64,000 nt of DNA from Anaerolineales bacterium (GTDB lineage: Bacteria; Chloroflexota; Anaerolineae; Anaerolineales; Villigracilaceae). Below the pieces are notes generated by a model. The model worked only from the letters and a program-made list of their open reading frames with translations. It had not been told where the DNA came from and made no database searches. Positions 17,730 through 26,825 of this stretch are shown one piece after another. The stretch spans positions 400,608 to 464,607 of the forward strand of contig JACKAV010000003.1 in the NCBI GenBank assembly GCA_020634895.1, given 5' to 3'. The position numbers and the translations under genes were made by a program. Within the stretch, counting starts at the first letter, position 1; each line of letters opens with the position of its first letter.

Positions 17730-18632
17730 ATGAATGCGCTTGGTGGTAGCTTAATTTGTATTATTGGCGGTGTACTTCTTGTTGGATTCATTGTTCTGGC
17801 GAATTCGATCCGAATTGTGCCGGAATATCAGCGTCTCGTTGTCTTTCGTCTGGGACGTTGTGTCGGCGCACGCGGACCGGGAATTATCCTCCTGGTTCCG
17901 ATCATCGACCGCGCCGTTAAAGTCGACCTGCGCGAACAGGTGCGTGAAGTTCCTCACCAGACTTCGATCACAAAAGACAACGCGCCGATCTCCATCGACT
18001 TTTTGTGGTACTACAAGGTTCTCGACCCGTCTGAATCCGTTTTGCAGGTAGGTAATTTTGAATCCGCTGCGGCAGGTATCGCTGCGACCACGCTGCGCGC
18101 GGTGATCGGTGGAATTCCGCTCGACGATGTTCTTTCCGAGCGTGAACATATCAACAACATGCTGCGCACCCGTCTCGATGAAGTGACCGAACGCTGGGGT
18201 GTCAAAGTCACCAACGTTGAAATCCGCGAGATCATTCCTCCGCGCGATGTGCAGGATGCGATGAACCGCCAGATGTCGGCTGAACGTATCCGCCGCGCTG
18301 TGGTGACCGAGTCGACTGGTACGCGTGAGGCGGCAGTCAATGTGGCTGAAGGTGAAAAACAGTCCAACATCCTTCGCGCAGAAGGTCAGAAACAGTCCGC
18401 GATCCTTGCGGCTGAAGGTGAACGGCAGGCTCAGTTGCTGCGGGCAGAAGGTTTTGCTCAGGCGTTGGAGACCATTTTTGGTGTTGCCAGCAAGGTCGAT
18501 CAGAAGACCATGACCCTGCAATACTTCGAAACCCTCAAGGGACTTGGCATGAGCCCGTCCACGAAATACATCTTCCCGATGGAATTTACCAGCATGCTGG
18601 ATAACTTCCTTGGAAAAGACGGCAAGAAATAA
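17730..18632 (+). CDS. Slipin/stomatin-like SPFH protein
   Basis: 300 residues. One N-terminal hydrophobic helix is followed by the slipin core: VPEYQRLVVFRLGRCVGARGPG, LVPIIDRAVKVDLREQV, PISIDFLWYYKV, TTLRAVIGGIPLDDVLSERE and VEIREIIPPRDVQDAMNRQM. A repetitive Glu/Gly/Gln segment (AEGEKQSNILRAEGQKQS region) forms the C-terminal coiled coil. AAAGGAG lies before the ATG, 27 bp after nfeD. It likely forms membrane microdomain scaffolds with NfeD. A strong terminator follows. Confidence 0.93.
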   Translation: MNALGGSLICIIGGVLLVGFIVLANSIRIVPEYQRLVVFRLGRCVGARGPGIILLVPIIDRAVKVDLREQVREVPHQTSITKDNAPISIDFLWYYKVLDPSESVLQVGNFESAAAGIAATTLRAVIGGIPLDDVLSEREHINNMLRTRLDEVTERWGVKVTNVEIREIIPPRDVQDAMNRQMSAERIRRAVVTESTGTREAAVNVAEGEKQSNILRAEGQKQSAILAAEGERQAQLLRAEGFAQALETIFGVASKVDQKTMTLQYFETLKGLGMSPSTKYIFPMEFTSMLDNFLGKDGKK

Positions 18633-18650
18633 ATAGTTTATCGAATTAGC

Positions 18651-18688
18651 AAAAAGTAGAAAGTGGAATTTCCACTTTCTACTTTTTT
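18651..18688 (+). terminator. Terminator after the slipin gene
   Basis: A 17-bp perfect inverted repeat (arms containing GTAGAAAGTGG and CCACTTTCTAC) with a three-base loop and flanking A and T runs, active in either direction. Confidence 0.85.
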
Positions 18689-18710
18689 ATTGATACAATC
18701 GCCTCACCGT

Positions 18711-19142
18711 ATGGAAATTGCAGCCGCAACAATTTTGGATCTTAAAGCGCTTCGCAAATTGGAAAAGGAAAGTTTTGACCGCGATGCCTGGCCCCTCGTC
18801 GACCTGATCGCGGTTTTGACATTCCCTGAAGTGATCCGTCTTAAGGCGGTGGATGATGGCGGAATGGTCGGTTTCATCGCCGGAGACCCGCGTCGCCGCG
18901 AAGGGTGGGGCTGGATCGCCACCGTTGCAGTTGCGACTACCTTTCGGCGGCGTGGAATTGGAACAGCGTTGTTGCACGCATGTGAGCAGCAGCTTGGTGT
19001 GCCACGCTCACGCCTGACGGTGCGAATATCCAATACGGGGGCGATCTCATTATACGAACGTGAAAGCTATAAGACCATCGATGTTTGGAAGGCTTATTAT
19101 AGCGATGGGGAGGATGCCATTGTGATGGAGAAGAATCTATGA
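18711..19142 (+). CDS. GNAT-family N-acetyltransferase (RimI-like)
   Basis: 143 residues from the ATG at 18711. It has the acetyl-CoA site WIATVAVATTFRRRGIGTALL (the R/Q-x-x-G-x-G/A loop) and the C-terminal ISNTGAISLYERESYK strand-helix typical of RimI-type acetyltransferases. A TACAAT box sits 11 bases before the ATG with no ribosome site; the longer frame begins inside the slipin terminator. The substrate is unknown. Its stop overlaps the next gene's start by four bases. Confidence 0.82.
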   Translation: MEIAAATILDLKALRKLEKESFDRDAWPLVDLIAVLTFPEVIRLKAVDDGGMVGFIAGDPRRREGWGWIATVAVATTFRRRGIGTALLHACEQQLGVPRSRLTVRISNTGAISLYERESYKTIDVWKAYYSDGEDAIVMEKNL

Positions 19143-20134
19143 ACAAACCGCGGCTGAAGGAATACGAGGCGTTACGTGGACTGTCCATTCTTTTGCTGCT
19201 TGCATTGCATAGTGAAATATTCGACCCGATCTATTTTGGCGAACGGTTCCGGTCTCTTGGGGTGTTTGTTGCGTCTTTTCTTTTGGGTTCTTTTTTCTTT
19301 TTGGCGGGCTATTTCACTGAAGTATCCATCAATAAACCAAATACGAATATCCTGCGTTTTGGATGGTCCAAATTTATCCGCATCTTCCCGCCGTATTGGT
19401 TTGCGCTGGCGCTTTTTATTTATGTCCTTGAGTACAATCTTAACCGCTCCGCCCTGATTGTCTATTTGTTAAATTTGCAATCGGTGTTTGCACCGGTATA
19501 CGTCAAGTCGTTGTTGACGTTGTGGTATATCAGCATGCTGGTTGTGTTTTATCTTTTTGGCGGAAGTTTGATGCTGGCGATCCGCTCCAGTTTAGTTCTG
19601 TTGATTGCGTTCATCGTCGTCTTTTTTCTCGTTCTTTGGGCGCATTTAACCAAAGGTTTTTTCGACCCGCGTTTCTTCCAATATTACGTGATCTTTGTCG
19701 CGGGGGTGTTCTTTTGCCGGTTCGAAACAACCCGTACTTGGATCGTCGAATGGAATATCCTTATAAAGATATTCCTCGCGGTTGTAAGTGTTGTCATTCT
19801 TCAGCGGGTATTGGATGCAGACCGCCCAATGGTTGATATTTTTTACATCCCGTCTATTGACTTCTACATCCTGAGCTGGGTACTGCTTTGGCTGACGATC
19901 TTCCGCACCGGCGCCGGGAATTTGCGCTTCTGGGCGTGGTTATCGACCGCTTCCTTTTTTACTTACTTGATCCATCGCCCATTATGGCGGTTGATCGATA
20001 ACTACTTCAGCCTCGAACCGGGGCTTTCCACCATTTTGGTGCATCTTGTTCCCGGCGCGCTTTTGGCGTTATTCCTCGGGTATGTTCTCCAGCGTGGATA
20101 CGACCGTTTGCTGGCGTTCCTCCACTTGAAATGA
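19139..20134 (+). CDS. Acyltransferase 3 family membrane protein
   Basis: 331 residues with about ten hydrophobic helices. The N-terminus YEALRGLSILLLLALHSE holds the conserved Arg and His of the acyltransferase 3 (OafA/NodX-like) family; FIRIFPPYWFALALF and ASFFTYLIHRPLWRL are other typical segments. These enzymes transfer acyl groups to sugars or lipids across the membrane. Overlap (ATGA) with the GNAT gene implies one transcript. The acceptor is unknown; the wec genes nearby make a surface polymer a reasonable guess only. Confidence 0.82.
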   Translation: MNKPRLKEYEALRGLSILLLLALHSEIFDPIYFGERFRSLGVFVASFLLGSFFFLAGYFTEVSINKPNTNILRFGWSKFIRIFPPYWFALALFIYVLEYNLNRSALIVYLLNLQSVFAPVYVKSLLTLWYISMLVVFYLFGGSLMLAIRSSLVLLIAFIVVFFLVLWAHLTKGFFDPRFFQYYVIFVAGVFFCRFETTRTWIVEWNILIKIFLAVVSVVILQRVLDADRPMVDIFYIPSIDFYILSWVLLWLTIFRTGAGNLRFWAWLSTASFFTYLIHRPLWRLIDNYFSLEPGLSTILVHLVPGALLALFLGYVLQRGYDRLLAFLHLK

Positions 20135-20176
20135 TGATGTAAGACATGAAAATATTCAAACCTTTTATAACGGGTT

Positions 20177-20182
20177 TATAAT
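20177..20182 (+). promoter_or_regulatory. -10 box of the RNase D gene (leaderless)
   Basis: TATAAT followed by eight bases and then the ATG at 20191. No Shine-Dalgarno sequence. Confidence 0.55.
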
Positions 20183-20190
20183 CTGCCGAT

Positions 20191-21327
20191 ATGTCTGACG
20201 TTTTGCCGCCGCCCATTTGGGTCAACACAACTGAAAAACTAAGAACAATGGTCCAGGATCTTGCCGCGCAGTCTCGTGTGGCGGTGGACACTGAATCAAA
20301 TAGCTTACATGCTTTCCGCGAACAGGTATGCCTTGTGCAATTCTCTTCCAAAAAAGAGGATTATCTGGTGGACCCGCTTGCAATAGATGACCTTAGCCCG
20401 CTTTCCCCCATTTTTTCAAACCCCAATATCGAAAAGATTTTCCACGCCGCCGAATATGACCTGATCTGTTTAAGGCGTGATTTTCATTTTGATTTTTCGA
20501 ATCTCTTCGACACCATGCACGCCGCCCGCGTATTGGGATACCCTGCTGTCGGGTTGGATAAATTGCTGGGTGACAAGTTCGGCATCAAAATGGATAAGCG
20601 GCATCAAAAGGCGGACTGGGGGAGACGCCCCCTGACAAAAGAACAGATCCATTATGCGCGGCTGGATACACATTATCTCTTTGATCTGCGCGATGCGCTT
20701 GAAACTGAATTGTTGGAGCGGGATCGGTTCAACTTTGCGAAAGAGGATTTTCAACGAGCCTGTCATCTGGATGATTCAAAACATAAATCAAATGGAGAAT
20801 CATGGGAGCGGTTTGCTGGACGCAAAGACCTGACCCAGCGGGAATTGACAGTGGTTGCATCGCTCTGTAAGTGGCGAGACAGGGAAGCGGAGCGGCTGGA
20901 CCGTCCGCCTTATAAGGTAGTGATGGATGATATTTTGATAACGCTGGCGAAGAATCCGCCAGAGGCGAAGGTGGATCTCTCGGCGGCAGGGTTAAGCGAG
21001 AAGCAGATCCGCTTGTGGGGTGACATGATATTAGGTTCGATAAGGCATGGGATGGGTGCCCAGCTTGTAGAACGGAGGCAGCCAGAACGTAAGGAAGATG
21101 CGGTGCTGCGCAGGTTGGAAAAGCTCAAAGTGTGGAGAAAGAAGATCGGGGTGGATATGAAGGTCGAGTCAGATATTATCCTGCCAAAACACTATTTGGC
21201 GATCCTTTCGGAGAATCCTCCCAGGAATTTGATGGATCTGGAATTATTGATGAAGGATGCTCCGGCGCGGTATGAAAAATTTGGCACACAGATTTTAAAG
21301 ACTTTGGGAGTGAAGCATGCGAATTAA
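20191..21327 (+). CDS. rnd: Ribonuclease D (DEDDy 3'-5' exoribonuclease with HRDC domain)
   Basis: 378 residues. Catalytic acids: DTES (residues about 31-34, DEDD motif I), the HAAEYDL segment (motif II), and YARLDTHYL (motif III with the Tyr of the DEDDy class). An HRDC domain follows (ELTVVASLCKWRDREAERLDRPPYKVV). RNase D trims tRNA and other stable RNA 3' ends. Its end overlaps the next gene, another RNA nuclease, by 11 bases, so the two are coupled. A tRNA gene lies after that pair. Confidence 0.92.
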   Translation: MSDVLPPPIWVNTTEKLRTMVQDLAAQSRVAVDTESNSLHAFREQVCLVQFSSKKEDYLVDPLAIDDLSPLSPIFSNPNIEKIFHAAEYDLICLRRDFHFDFSNLFDTMHAARVLGYPAVGLDKLLGDKFGIKMDKRHQKADWGRRPLTKEQIHYARLDTHYLFDLRDALETELLERDRFNFAKEDFQRACHLDDSKHKSNGESWERFAGRKDLTQRELTVVASLCKWRDREAERLDRPPYKVVMDDILITLAKNPPEAKVDLSAAGLSEKQIRLWGDMILGSIRHGMGAQLVERRQPERKEDAVLRRLEKLKVWRKKIGVDMKVESDIILPKHYLAILSENPPRNLMDLELLMKDAPARYEKFGTQILKTLGVKHAN

Positions 21328-22714
21328 CTTTCACGGTGCGGCGCATACGGTTACGGGCAGCCAGCACTTGTTGGAGATCAACGGTAAAAAACTTTTATTG
21401 GATTGCGGTCTGTATCAGGGCAAGCGTGCGGAATCGTATTCCCGAAATTTGAATTTTCATTATGAACCGCAGAGTGTGGATGCGGTCATTCTTTCTCATG
21501 CGCATATCGACCATGCCGGGAATTTGCCCAATCTGGTCAAACAGGGATATGAAAGACCGATCTATGCCACATATGCGACGAAAGATATAGCGAGTGTCAT
21601 GATCGCGGACTCGGGGAAGATACAAGAATCAGATGCTGAATTTGTAAATAGAAAACGTGCCAGACGCGGCGAACCTCCCATTGAACCGCTCTATACCAAA
21701 GCGGATGCGGAAGAAGTTGCCAGTCTCTTTTCCGGAAAGAATTACGAAGAAGCGTTCGAGCCGATTCCCGGTGTGGTCGCTCGGTTTTATGAAGCGGGTC
21801 ATATTTTGGGTTCGGCTGGCGTTTCATTAGAAATCGAGGAAAAGGGACGAAAGATCCATTTGTGGTTCTCGGGCGATATCGGGCGTTATAAACTCCCTTT
21901 GCTGCGTGACCCGATTTTGCCGACCAATGCAGATTATATGATCATGGAAAGCACGTATGGCGATAAAAGCCATAGTGACCCTGATCTGGCATTCACGGAA
22001 TTCCGCGATGTGGTCAAGCGTACAGTGGAACGGGGTGGTAAAGTGATCGTCCCCGCTTTTGCAGTTGGACGTACACAGGAGATCGTCTATAACCTGAATG
22101 AAATGATGTACAACGGCGATGTTCCGCGTGTGCCGGTTTATGTGGATAGCCCGCTGGCGGTGAAAGCTTCGGACATTTTCAAGAATCATCTTGAATGTTT
22201 CGATGATGAGACTCGCCAGTTCGTGGCGGAAGCGCGTCATCCTGCATTGGACTTCAACATGCTCTCCTATATCCGCTCGGTGGATGAGTCGAAAGCTTTG
22301 AACGAACGAACCGACCCCATGGTCATTATCTCCGCTTCCGGCATGGCAGAGACCGGTCGGGTTGTTCATCATATTCGCAATAATATCGAGAATCCCAAAA
22401 ACACAATTTGTATTGTCTCATGGCAGGCGCCGGACACGATGGGGCGCAGGTTGGCGGATCGTGAACCGGAGATACGCATCTTCGGCGAGTATTACAAACG
22501 TAAGTGTGATGTAGCGACGATTGGCGGTTTGTCAGGGCATGCCGGGCAAGACTTGTTGGTGAAGTATGCAACCAACGTCAAAGAGACTGTGAAAGACATT
22601 TTCCTTGTCCACGGCGAAGAAAGGCAGGCGATGACCTTGAAGGGACTGCTCAAAGAGCGTGGCATGGACAGGGTCCATTACCCTGATATGCACGACAAGG
22701 TGGATTTACAATAG
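21317..22714 (+). CDS. Metallo-beta-lactamase/beta-CASP ribonuclease-like protein
   Basis: 465 residues. The metallo-hydrolase core has GAAHTVTGSQHLL, ILSHAHIDHAGNLP (HxHxDH zinc motif), GHILGSAG, and FSGDIGRYKLPLLRDP. The beta-CASP part has VDSPLAVKASDIF, ISASGMAETGRVVHHIRNN and GLSGHAGQDLL, and the C-terminus has VHGE. This architecture matches the RNA-processing beta-CASP family (Ysh1/CPSF-73-like, RNase J relatives), probably an endo- or exoribonuclease. It overlaps rnd by 11 bases. Confidence 0.9.
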   Translation: MRINFHGAAHTVTGSQHLLEINGKKLLLDCGLYQGKRAESYSRNLNFHYEPQSVDAVILSHAHIDHAGNLPNLVKQGYERPIYATYATKDIASVMIADSGKIQESDAEFVNRKRARRGEPPIEPLYTKADAEEVASLFSGKNYEEAFEPIPGVVARFYEAGHILGSAGVSLEIEEKGRKIHLWFSGDIGRYKLPLLRDPILPTNADYMIMESTYGDKSHSDPDLAFTEFRDVVKRTVERGGKVIVPAFAVGRTQEIVYNLNEMMYNGDVPRVPVYVDSPLAVKASDIFKNHLECFDDETRQFVAEARHPALDFNMLSYIRSVDESKALNERTDPMVIISASGMAETGRVVHHIRNNIENPKNTICIVSWQAPDTMGRRLADREPEIRIFGEYYKRKCDVATIGGLSGHAGQDLLVKYATNVKETVKDIFLVHGEERQAMTLKGLLKERGMDRVHYPDMHDKVDLQ

Positions 22715-22751
22715 GTTGGTTGAGCATCACGGCTCGATATAAATTTTCGGG

Positions 22752-22757
22752 TATAAT
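22752..22757 (+). promoter_or_regulatory. -10 box of tRNA-Ser
   Basis: TATAAT 15 bases before the first base of the tRNA. Confidence 0.55.
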
Positions 22758-22772
22758 CTCGTCCGCCCAAAT

Positions 22773-22860
22773 GGAGAGGTGCCAGAGTGGTTGAATGGGA
22801 CGGTCTCGAAAACCGTTGTGGTCCTCGTGGCCACCGAGGGTTCGAATCCCTCTCTCTCCG
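22773..22860 (+). tRNA. tRNA-Ser (CGA)
   Basis: 88 nt, class II with a long variable arm. The acceptor GGAGAGG pairs with TCTCTCC (22853-22859; one G-U), discriminator G at 22860. Anticodon CGA is at 22807-22809 in the loop CTCGAAA. The T arm is GAGGG-TTCGAAT-CCCTC. The 3' CCA is not encoded. Confidence 0.97.
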
Positions 22861-22864
22861 CTGT

Positions 22865-22892
22865 GGACCCTTGAAAACTCAAGGGTCCTTTT
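22865..22892 (+). terminator. Terminator after tRNA-Ser
   Basis: GGACCCTTGA and TCAAGGGTCC form a perfect ten-pair stem with loop AAAC, followed by TTTTG. Confidence 0.9.
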
Positions 22893-22955
22893 GTTTATAA
22901 AATCTTCATTCAGCTTGTAACTTGGATACCATTCTTTAGTGGTAAGATTCCAGCG

Positions 22956-23807
22956 ATGAAACTAAACCTTGCTCTTGCCCAGATAGCGACGAAGCTTGGA
23001 GATGTCGAAGCCAACCTCGCAAAACATCTGGATTACATTGGACAGGCAAAGGCGCAGAACGCAGACCTGCTTGTTTTTCCTGAACTATCCCTTACTGGTT
23101 ATGTGCTGCAAGATCTGGTCGCATCCGTTGCGCATCATCCCACCGAAGATGATCGTATCTTCAAGCATTTGTTCAAGGCATCCCGTGATCTCGACCTAGT
23201 CGTTGGCTTTGTGGACGAAGATACCCGACATCGCTTTTACATCGCGTCCGCTTACCTTTCTGGTGGAAAGTTGATCCACGTTCACCACAAGGTCTATCTC
23301 CCAACGTACGGTCTTTTTGACGAAGGACGCTTCTTCGCCTGGGGGGATGAAGTCCGCGCATTCGATACGCGTTTTGGACGCATGGGCATGCTTATCTGCG
23401 AGGACTTCTGGCACGCTTCGCCTCCATACTTGCTCTGGCTTGATGGCGCCGACATTATGCTTTTCTCTTCCGCCTCACCGGGTCGCGGATTGAACGACAC
23501 CGAGAAGCTCGAATCCGCTCGCTGGGTGGAACGTGTCAACAAGGCATATGCCAGCATGTTTACATCCTTTGTGGCTCATTCCAACCGCGTTGGCTACGAA
23601 GACGGACTCCACTTCTGGGGCGGTGCGACGGTTTTTGACCCCAACGGCAAAGAGTTGGCGCATGGTCCTTATAACGAAGAGGCTCTTGCCTTTGCCGAAT
23701 TGGATCTGAATCAGCTTCGCCGCACACGCTCCCGTTTACCGTTATTGCGTGATGAGCGGACGTCCCTTGTGCAAAACGAATTGAACAGGATTCTTTCTCG
23801 TGGTTGA
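22956..23807 (+). CDS. Nitrilase-superfamily amidase, probable glutaminase subunit of NAD+ synthetase
   Basis: 283 residues. The carbon-nitrogen hydrolase triad is visible: Glu in VFPELSLTGY, Lys in VHHKVYLPTYGLFDEGRFF, and Cys in LICEDFWH. The LPTYGLFDEGRFF segment is characteristic of the glutaminase domain of glutamine-dependent NAD+ synthetases. The downstream nadE overlaps it by eight bases. I infer that this subunit releases ammonia from glutamine and feeds it to NadE. In many bacteria the two are one fused protein; here they are separate genes. A TAAGAT box lies seven bases before the ATG. Confidence 0.8.
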   Translation: MKLNLALAQIATKLGDVEANLAKHLDYIGQAKAQNADLLVFPELSLTGYVLQDLVASVAHHPTEDDRIFKHLFKASRDLDLVVGFVDEDTRHRFYIASAYLSGGKLIHVHHKVYLPTYGLFDEGRFFAWGDEVRAFDTRFGRMGMLICEDFWHASPPYLLWLDGADIMLFSSASPGRGLNDTEKLESARWVERVNKAYASMFTSFVAHSNRVGYEDGLHFWGGATVFDPNGKELAHGPYNEEALAFAELDLNQLRRTRSRLPLLRDERTSLVQNELNRILSRG

Positions 23808-24627
23808 GATCAATCTTTCCATAAATACAGACCTCGCTCGCAATATCCTTACCGGTTTTATCAGATCGGAGATCATGCGCATTGGCATGTCTCGCGCAGT
23901 GATCGGGCTTTCCGGCGGAATCGATTCGGCGCTTTCCTGCGCCCTTGCCGTGGAAGCGCTTGGCGCGGAAAATGTCCTTGCCGTGCGAATGCCGTACAAG
24001 GCATCCAGTCAGGATTCGCTTGACCATGCCCAATTGCTGATCGATCAACTTGGCGTGCCCAGCAAGACCATCGAGATCACAGATATGGTCGAACCGCTTT
24101 TTGAGCTTGACCCTGAAATATCCAAACTTCGCAAAGGAAATATCATGGCGCGTGAGCGCATGATCGTCATCTACGACCAGAGCGAAGTTTTCAAAGGCTT
24201 GGTGGTCGGAACAAGTAATAAGACCGAAATCCTTTTGGGGTACAGCACTCTTTTTGGTGATTCCGCAAATGCCATTAATCCCATCGGCGATCTGTATAAA
24301 ACGCAAGTCCGCCAACTTTCGCGCGCAATGAACATCCCTGCGCCCATTGTCGATAAGCCGCCTTCAGCAGACCTGTGGGAAGACCAAACCGATGAAAAGG
24401 AACTTGGTTTTACCTACGAAGATGTGGACAAACTTCTTTACCTTCTGATAGATGAACGTTACAGCCCGCAGGAGTTGATCGAAGCAGGCTTCGACGAAAA
24501 ATTTGTAGAAGCTGTTACCACGCGTATCCGACGCAATCAATTCAAACGCATGCTTCCGCCCATTGCAAAACTCAGCAACCGCACAGTCGGTTATGACTTT
24601 TTATACCTGCGTGATTGGGGCACATAA
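23800..24627 (+). CDS. nadE: NAD+ synthase
   Basis: 275 residues. ATP-dependent amidation of nicotinate adenine dinucleotide, the last step to NAD+. The PP-loop SGGIDSALS (residues about 33-41) binds ATP. GTSNKTEILLGYSTLFGDSANAINPIGDLYKTQVRQL and PPSADLWEDQTDEKELGFTYEDVD are the other diagnostic segments. The length is that of the short, ammonia-using NadE form. The eight-base overlap with the upstream amidase suggests a two-subunit glutamine-dependent enzyme. Confidence 0.95.
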   Translation: MVEINLSINTDLARNILTGFIRSEIMRIGMSRAVIGLSGGIDSALSCALAVEALGAENVLAVRMPYKASSQDSLDHAQLLIDQLGVPSKTIEITDMVEPLFELDPEISKLRKGNIMARERMIVIYDQSEVFKGLVVGTSNKTEILLGYSTLFGDSANAINPIGDLYKTQVRQLSRAMNIPAPIVDKPPSADLWEDQTDEKELGFTYEDVDKLLYLLIDERYSPQELIEAGFDEKFVEAVTTRIRRNQFKRMLPPIAKLSNRTVGYDFLYLRDWGT

Positions 24628-24679
24628 CATCAGGCATTGTTGATCGAAAAATCCCACCCTTGTACGTCTACAAACGAAT

Positions 24680-25921
24680 ATGCACATCCCTCCATCTCTC
24701 AAACATAAAAAATTCTTTTACCTCTGGCTTGGACAACTCATCTCCGTTACCGGAACCCAGATGCAACTCTGGGCTTTATTTTGGCACATCAACCATTTGA
24801 ACGAAAACCCAATGGCTCTCGGCGGGATTGGCGTGGCGCGGATTCTACCCGTCATTATTTTCTCGCTGATCGGCGGAGCTTTGGCAGACTCAATGGACCG
24901 CCGTAAGGTGATGTTCGTGACGCAATCCATTGCCGCGCTTCTTGCTGTGACTTTGGGCCTGCTGACACAATTTGGGCAGATCACCATCTGGTACATTTAC
25001 CTCATCACTGCGCTTCAGGCAGTTGTCGTCGCCTTCGACGGTCCCTCCCGTCAGGCGCTGATTCCCAACCTGCTTCCTAAAAAGGATTTACCCAACGCAT
25101 TCAGCATGACCTTCACTGCGTTTGAAGCGGGCGCGGTGTTGGGTCCTGCCCTGAGCGGAATCATCATCTCCTCCTTCGGTCAGGAGGCGGTCTACTACTT
25201 CAATGCAATCTCATTCGTAGCGGTATTAGTCGCCCTGTTCATGATAGGTGACGTGCCCCAATCCATTGCTGAAAAATCGGCGGGAATTAGCTGGAAAGCC
25301 ATCAAGGATGGTATTCACTTTATCTTTTCCAAGCCGATCATCTTCTCCACGATGATGGTCGATTTTGTGGCGACTTTCTTCGCTTCTGCCAGTACCTTGA
25401 TGCCGATCATCGCCAAGGAAGTGTTGAATGTAGGCGTGGTCGAGTATGGCTATCTCTCCGCCGCTTCGGCGGTGGGAGCGGTTCTGGTCGCCGTGATCCT
25501 TTCACAGGTCAAGGAGATTCGCAGGCAGGGAATGGTCTTTGCCGCGGCAGTGGTCGTTTTTGGTATTGCCACCATTGTCTTCGGTATGACGAAATCCATT
25601 GTGGTGGCTTGGCTGGCAATTGCCGTCACCGGCGGCGCGGACGGTGTCAGCACCATTGTGCGGAATACCATTCGTCAGCTTCAAACCCCCGATCATGTGC
25701 GCGGACGAATGACGAGCGTCAACCAGATATTCTTCATGGGTGGACCGCAGCTCGGTGAGATCGAGGCTGGAGCTGTGGCGCAGTTCTTCGGCGCTCCTTT
25801 TGCAGTTGTCACAGGCGGCATTGGCTGTATTGTTGGGACGATACTGATCCTTTGGAAATGGCCCCAATTGAGAACCTACAATGGCGACGAGCCGATGTTG
25901 GCTGGTGCCACAGCAGATTAA
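24680..25921 (+). CDS. MFS transporter (MFS_3/enterobactin-exporter type)
   Basis: 413 residues with about 12 hydrophobic helices. It has the loop 2-3 motif GGALADSMDRRKVMF and the duplicated helix bundles of the major facilitator superfamily; GPSRQALIPNLLPKKDLPNAFSM and RGRMTSVNQIFFMGGPQLGEIEAG are typical of the MFS_3 subgroup, which contains exporters. The substrate is unknown. It follows nadE by 52 bp with no ribosome site, and a strong terminator follows. Confidence 0.85.
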   Translation: MHIPPSLKHKKFFYLWLGQLISVTGTQMQLWALFWHINHLNENPMALGGIGVARILPVIIFSLIGGALADSMDRRKVMFVTQSIAALLAVTLGLLTQFGQITIWYIYLITALQAVVVAFDGPSRQALIPNLLPKKDLPNAFSMTFTAFEAGAVLGPALSGIIISSFGQEAVYYFNAISFVAVLVALFMIGDVPQSIAEKSAGISWKAIKDGIHFIFSKPIIFSTMMVDFVATFFASASTLMPIIAKEVLNVGVVEYGYLSAASAVGAVLVAVILSQVKEIRRQGMVFAAAVVVFGIATIVFGMTKSIVVAWLAIAVTGGADGVSTIVRNTIRQLQTPDHVRGRMTSVNQIFFMGGPQLGEIEAGAVAQFFGAPFAVVTGGIGCIVGTILILWKWPQLRTYNGDEPMLAGATAD

Positions 25922-25930
25922 ATAAAAAGC

Positions 25931-25960
25931 AAAAGCGCGGCAGAAAATGCCGCGCTTTTT
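25931..25960. terminator. Bidirectional terminator between convergent genes
   Basis: AGCGCGGCA and TGCCGCGCT pair around a five-base loop, with AAAA before and TTTT after. Confidence 0.85.
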
Positions 25961-26825
25961 ATATGGGCGGATTTTCTATCAGCGATTTCATCTCTGCCAG
26001 AACGGCGCGGTGAATCACATCGGTTTCATTTGTCCCCAAATCTTTTACGCGGATCGGGTTGCCGATCTGTATTGTCACAACGGGGGATTTTTCCCTAAAG
26101 AGAAGAATGCCTAGCAATTGCAGGGCGGAAGCGAGTTTTTCCTGTTCTTCCTTTGTTTTTTTGATTTTTGTCAGCCAGTGATGCGCATATTTTTTTGTAA
26201 CTACATTTCTTACCAAAACCGGCAAGATTGCTGTATCAGGAGCCAAACGGAGGAAGACTTCGGCGCTGTCCGTCCAACTGGTGAGCGATTCGACGGCACC
26301 CGGGTATACATTTGGGTCGGGCTCGATGTGTCCGGCGGGAAAGGTCAGGATCGCGCCGCCTTTCTTCAAGTGGGTGCTGACCTGTCGCACGAGCGTCATC
26401 CGCCGGGCGGGGTTGTCGTATACGTAGAAAAGTTGTTTGGTTGTGTTTGGCAGGACGTTTAGGAAAGGTCTGTCCAAAGCGATAATGTGCAGGTCTTTGC
26501 GATTCAACGCCGCAAACAGCGTGATCGTGTCTGCCATGCCCGGATGATTGGATAAAGCCAGAAACGCTGATTCAGGTATCCGGTCCGCGCCGATGATGCG
26601 AAGTTCCTGCACATAGCGATTGGTGAGTCGCCATCCTCCTTCGACGATTCCACGCATGCCGGTAACATCGTCAAATTCGATTATATGCTGTGCAAAGATT
26701 TTGGCAGGCTTGCGGAAAGCAAATCGGAGCAAGCGCGAAAGCAGCGCAGAATCCTGCCAGCCGAACGAGGTGACAAGGTCGTCGAGATTGATCTTTGTAA
26801 GAATGTCGAGGCTGGCTTGATTCAT
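25959..26825 (-). CDS. PlsC-type glycerol-phosphate acyltransferase-like protein
   Basis: 288 residues. The acyltransferase motif LSNHPGMADT supplies the HxxxxD catalytic pair, and ILTFPAGHIEPDPNVYPG resembles the glycerol-phosphate-binding FPEG block. ALDRPFLNVLPNT is the intermediate block. It probably acylates lysophosphatidate or a related lipid at the membrane. Its start codon overlaps the stop of the upstream gene by one base (TAATG). Last gene of the clpS operon. Confidence 0.75.
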   Translation of the reverse strand: MNQASLDILTKINLDDLVTSFGWQDSALLSRLLRFAFRKPAKIFAQHIIEFDDVTGMRGIVEGGWRLTNRYVQELRIIGADRIPESAFLALSNHPGMADTITLFAALNRKDLHIIALDRPFLNVLPNTTKQLFYVYDNPARRMTLVRQVSTHLKKGGAILTFPAGHIEPDPNVYPGAVESLTSWTDSAEVFLRLAPDTAILPVLVRNVVTKKYAHHWLTKIKKTKEEQEKLASALQLLGILLFREKSPVVTIQIGNPIRVKDLGTNETDVIHRAVLAEMKSLIENPPI

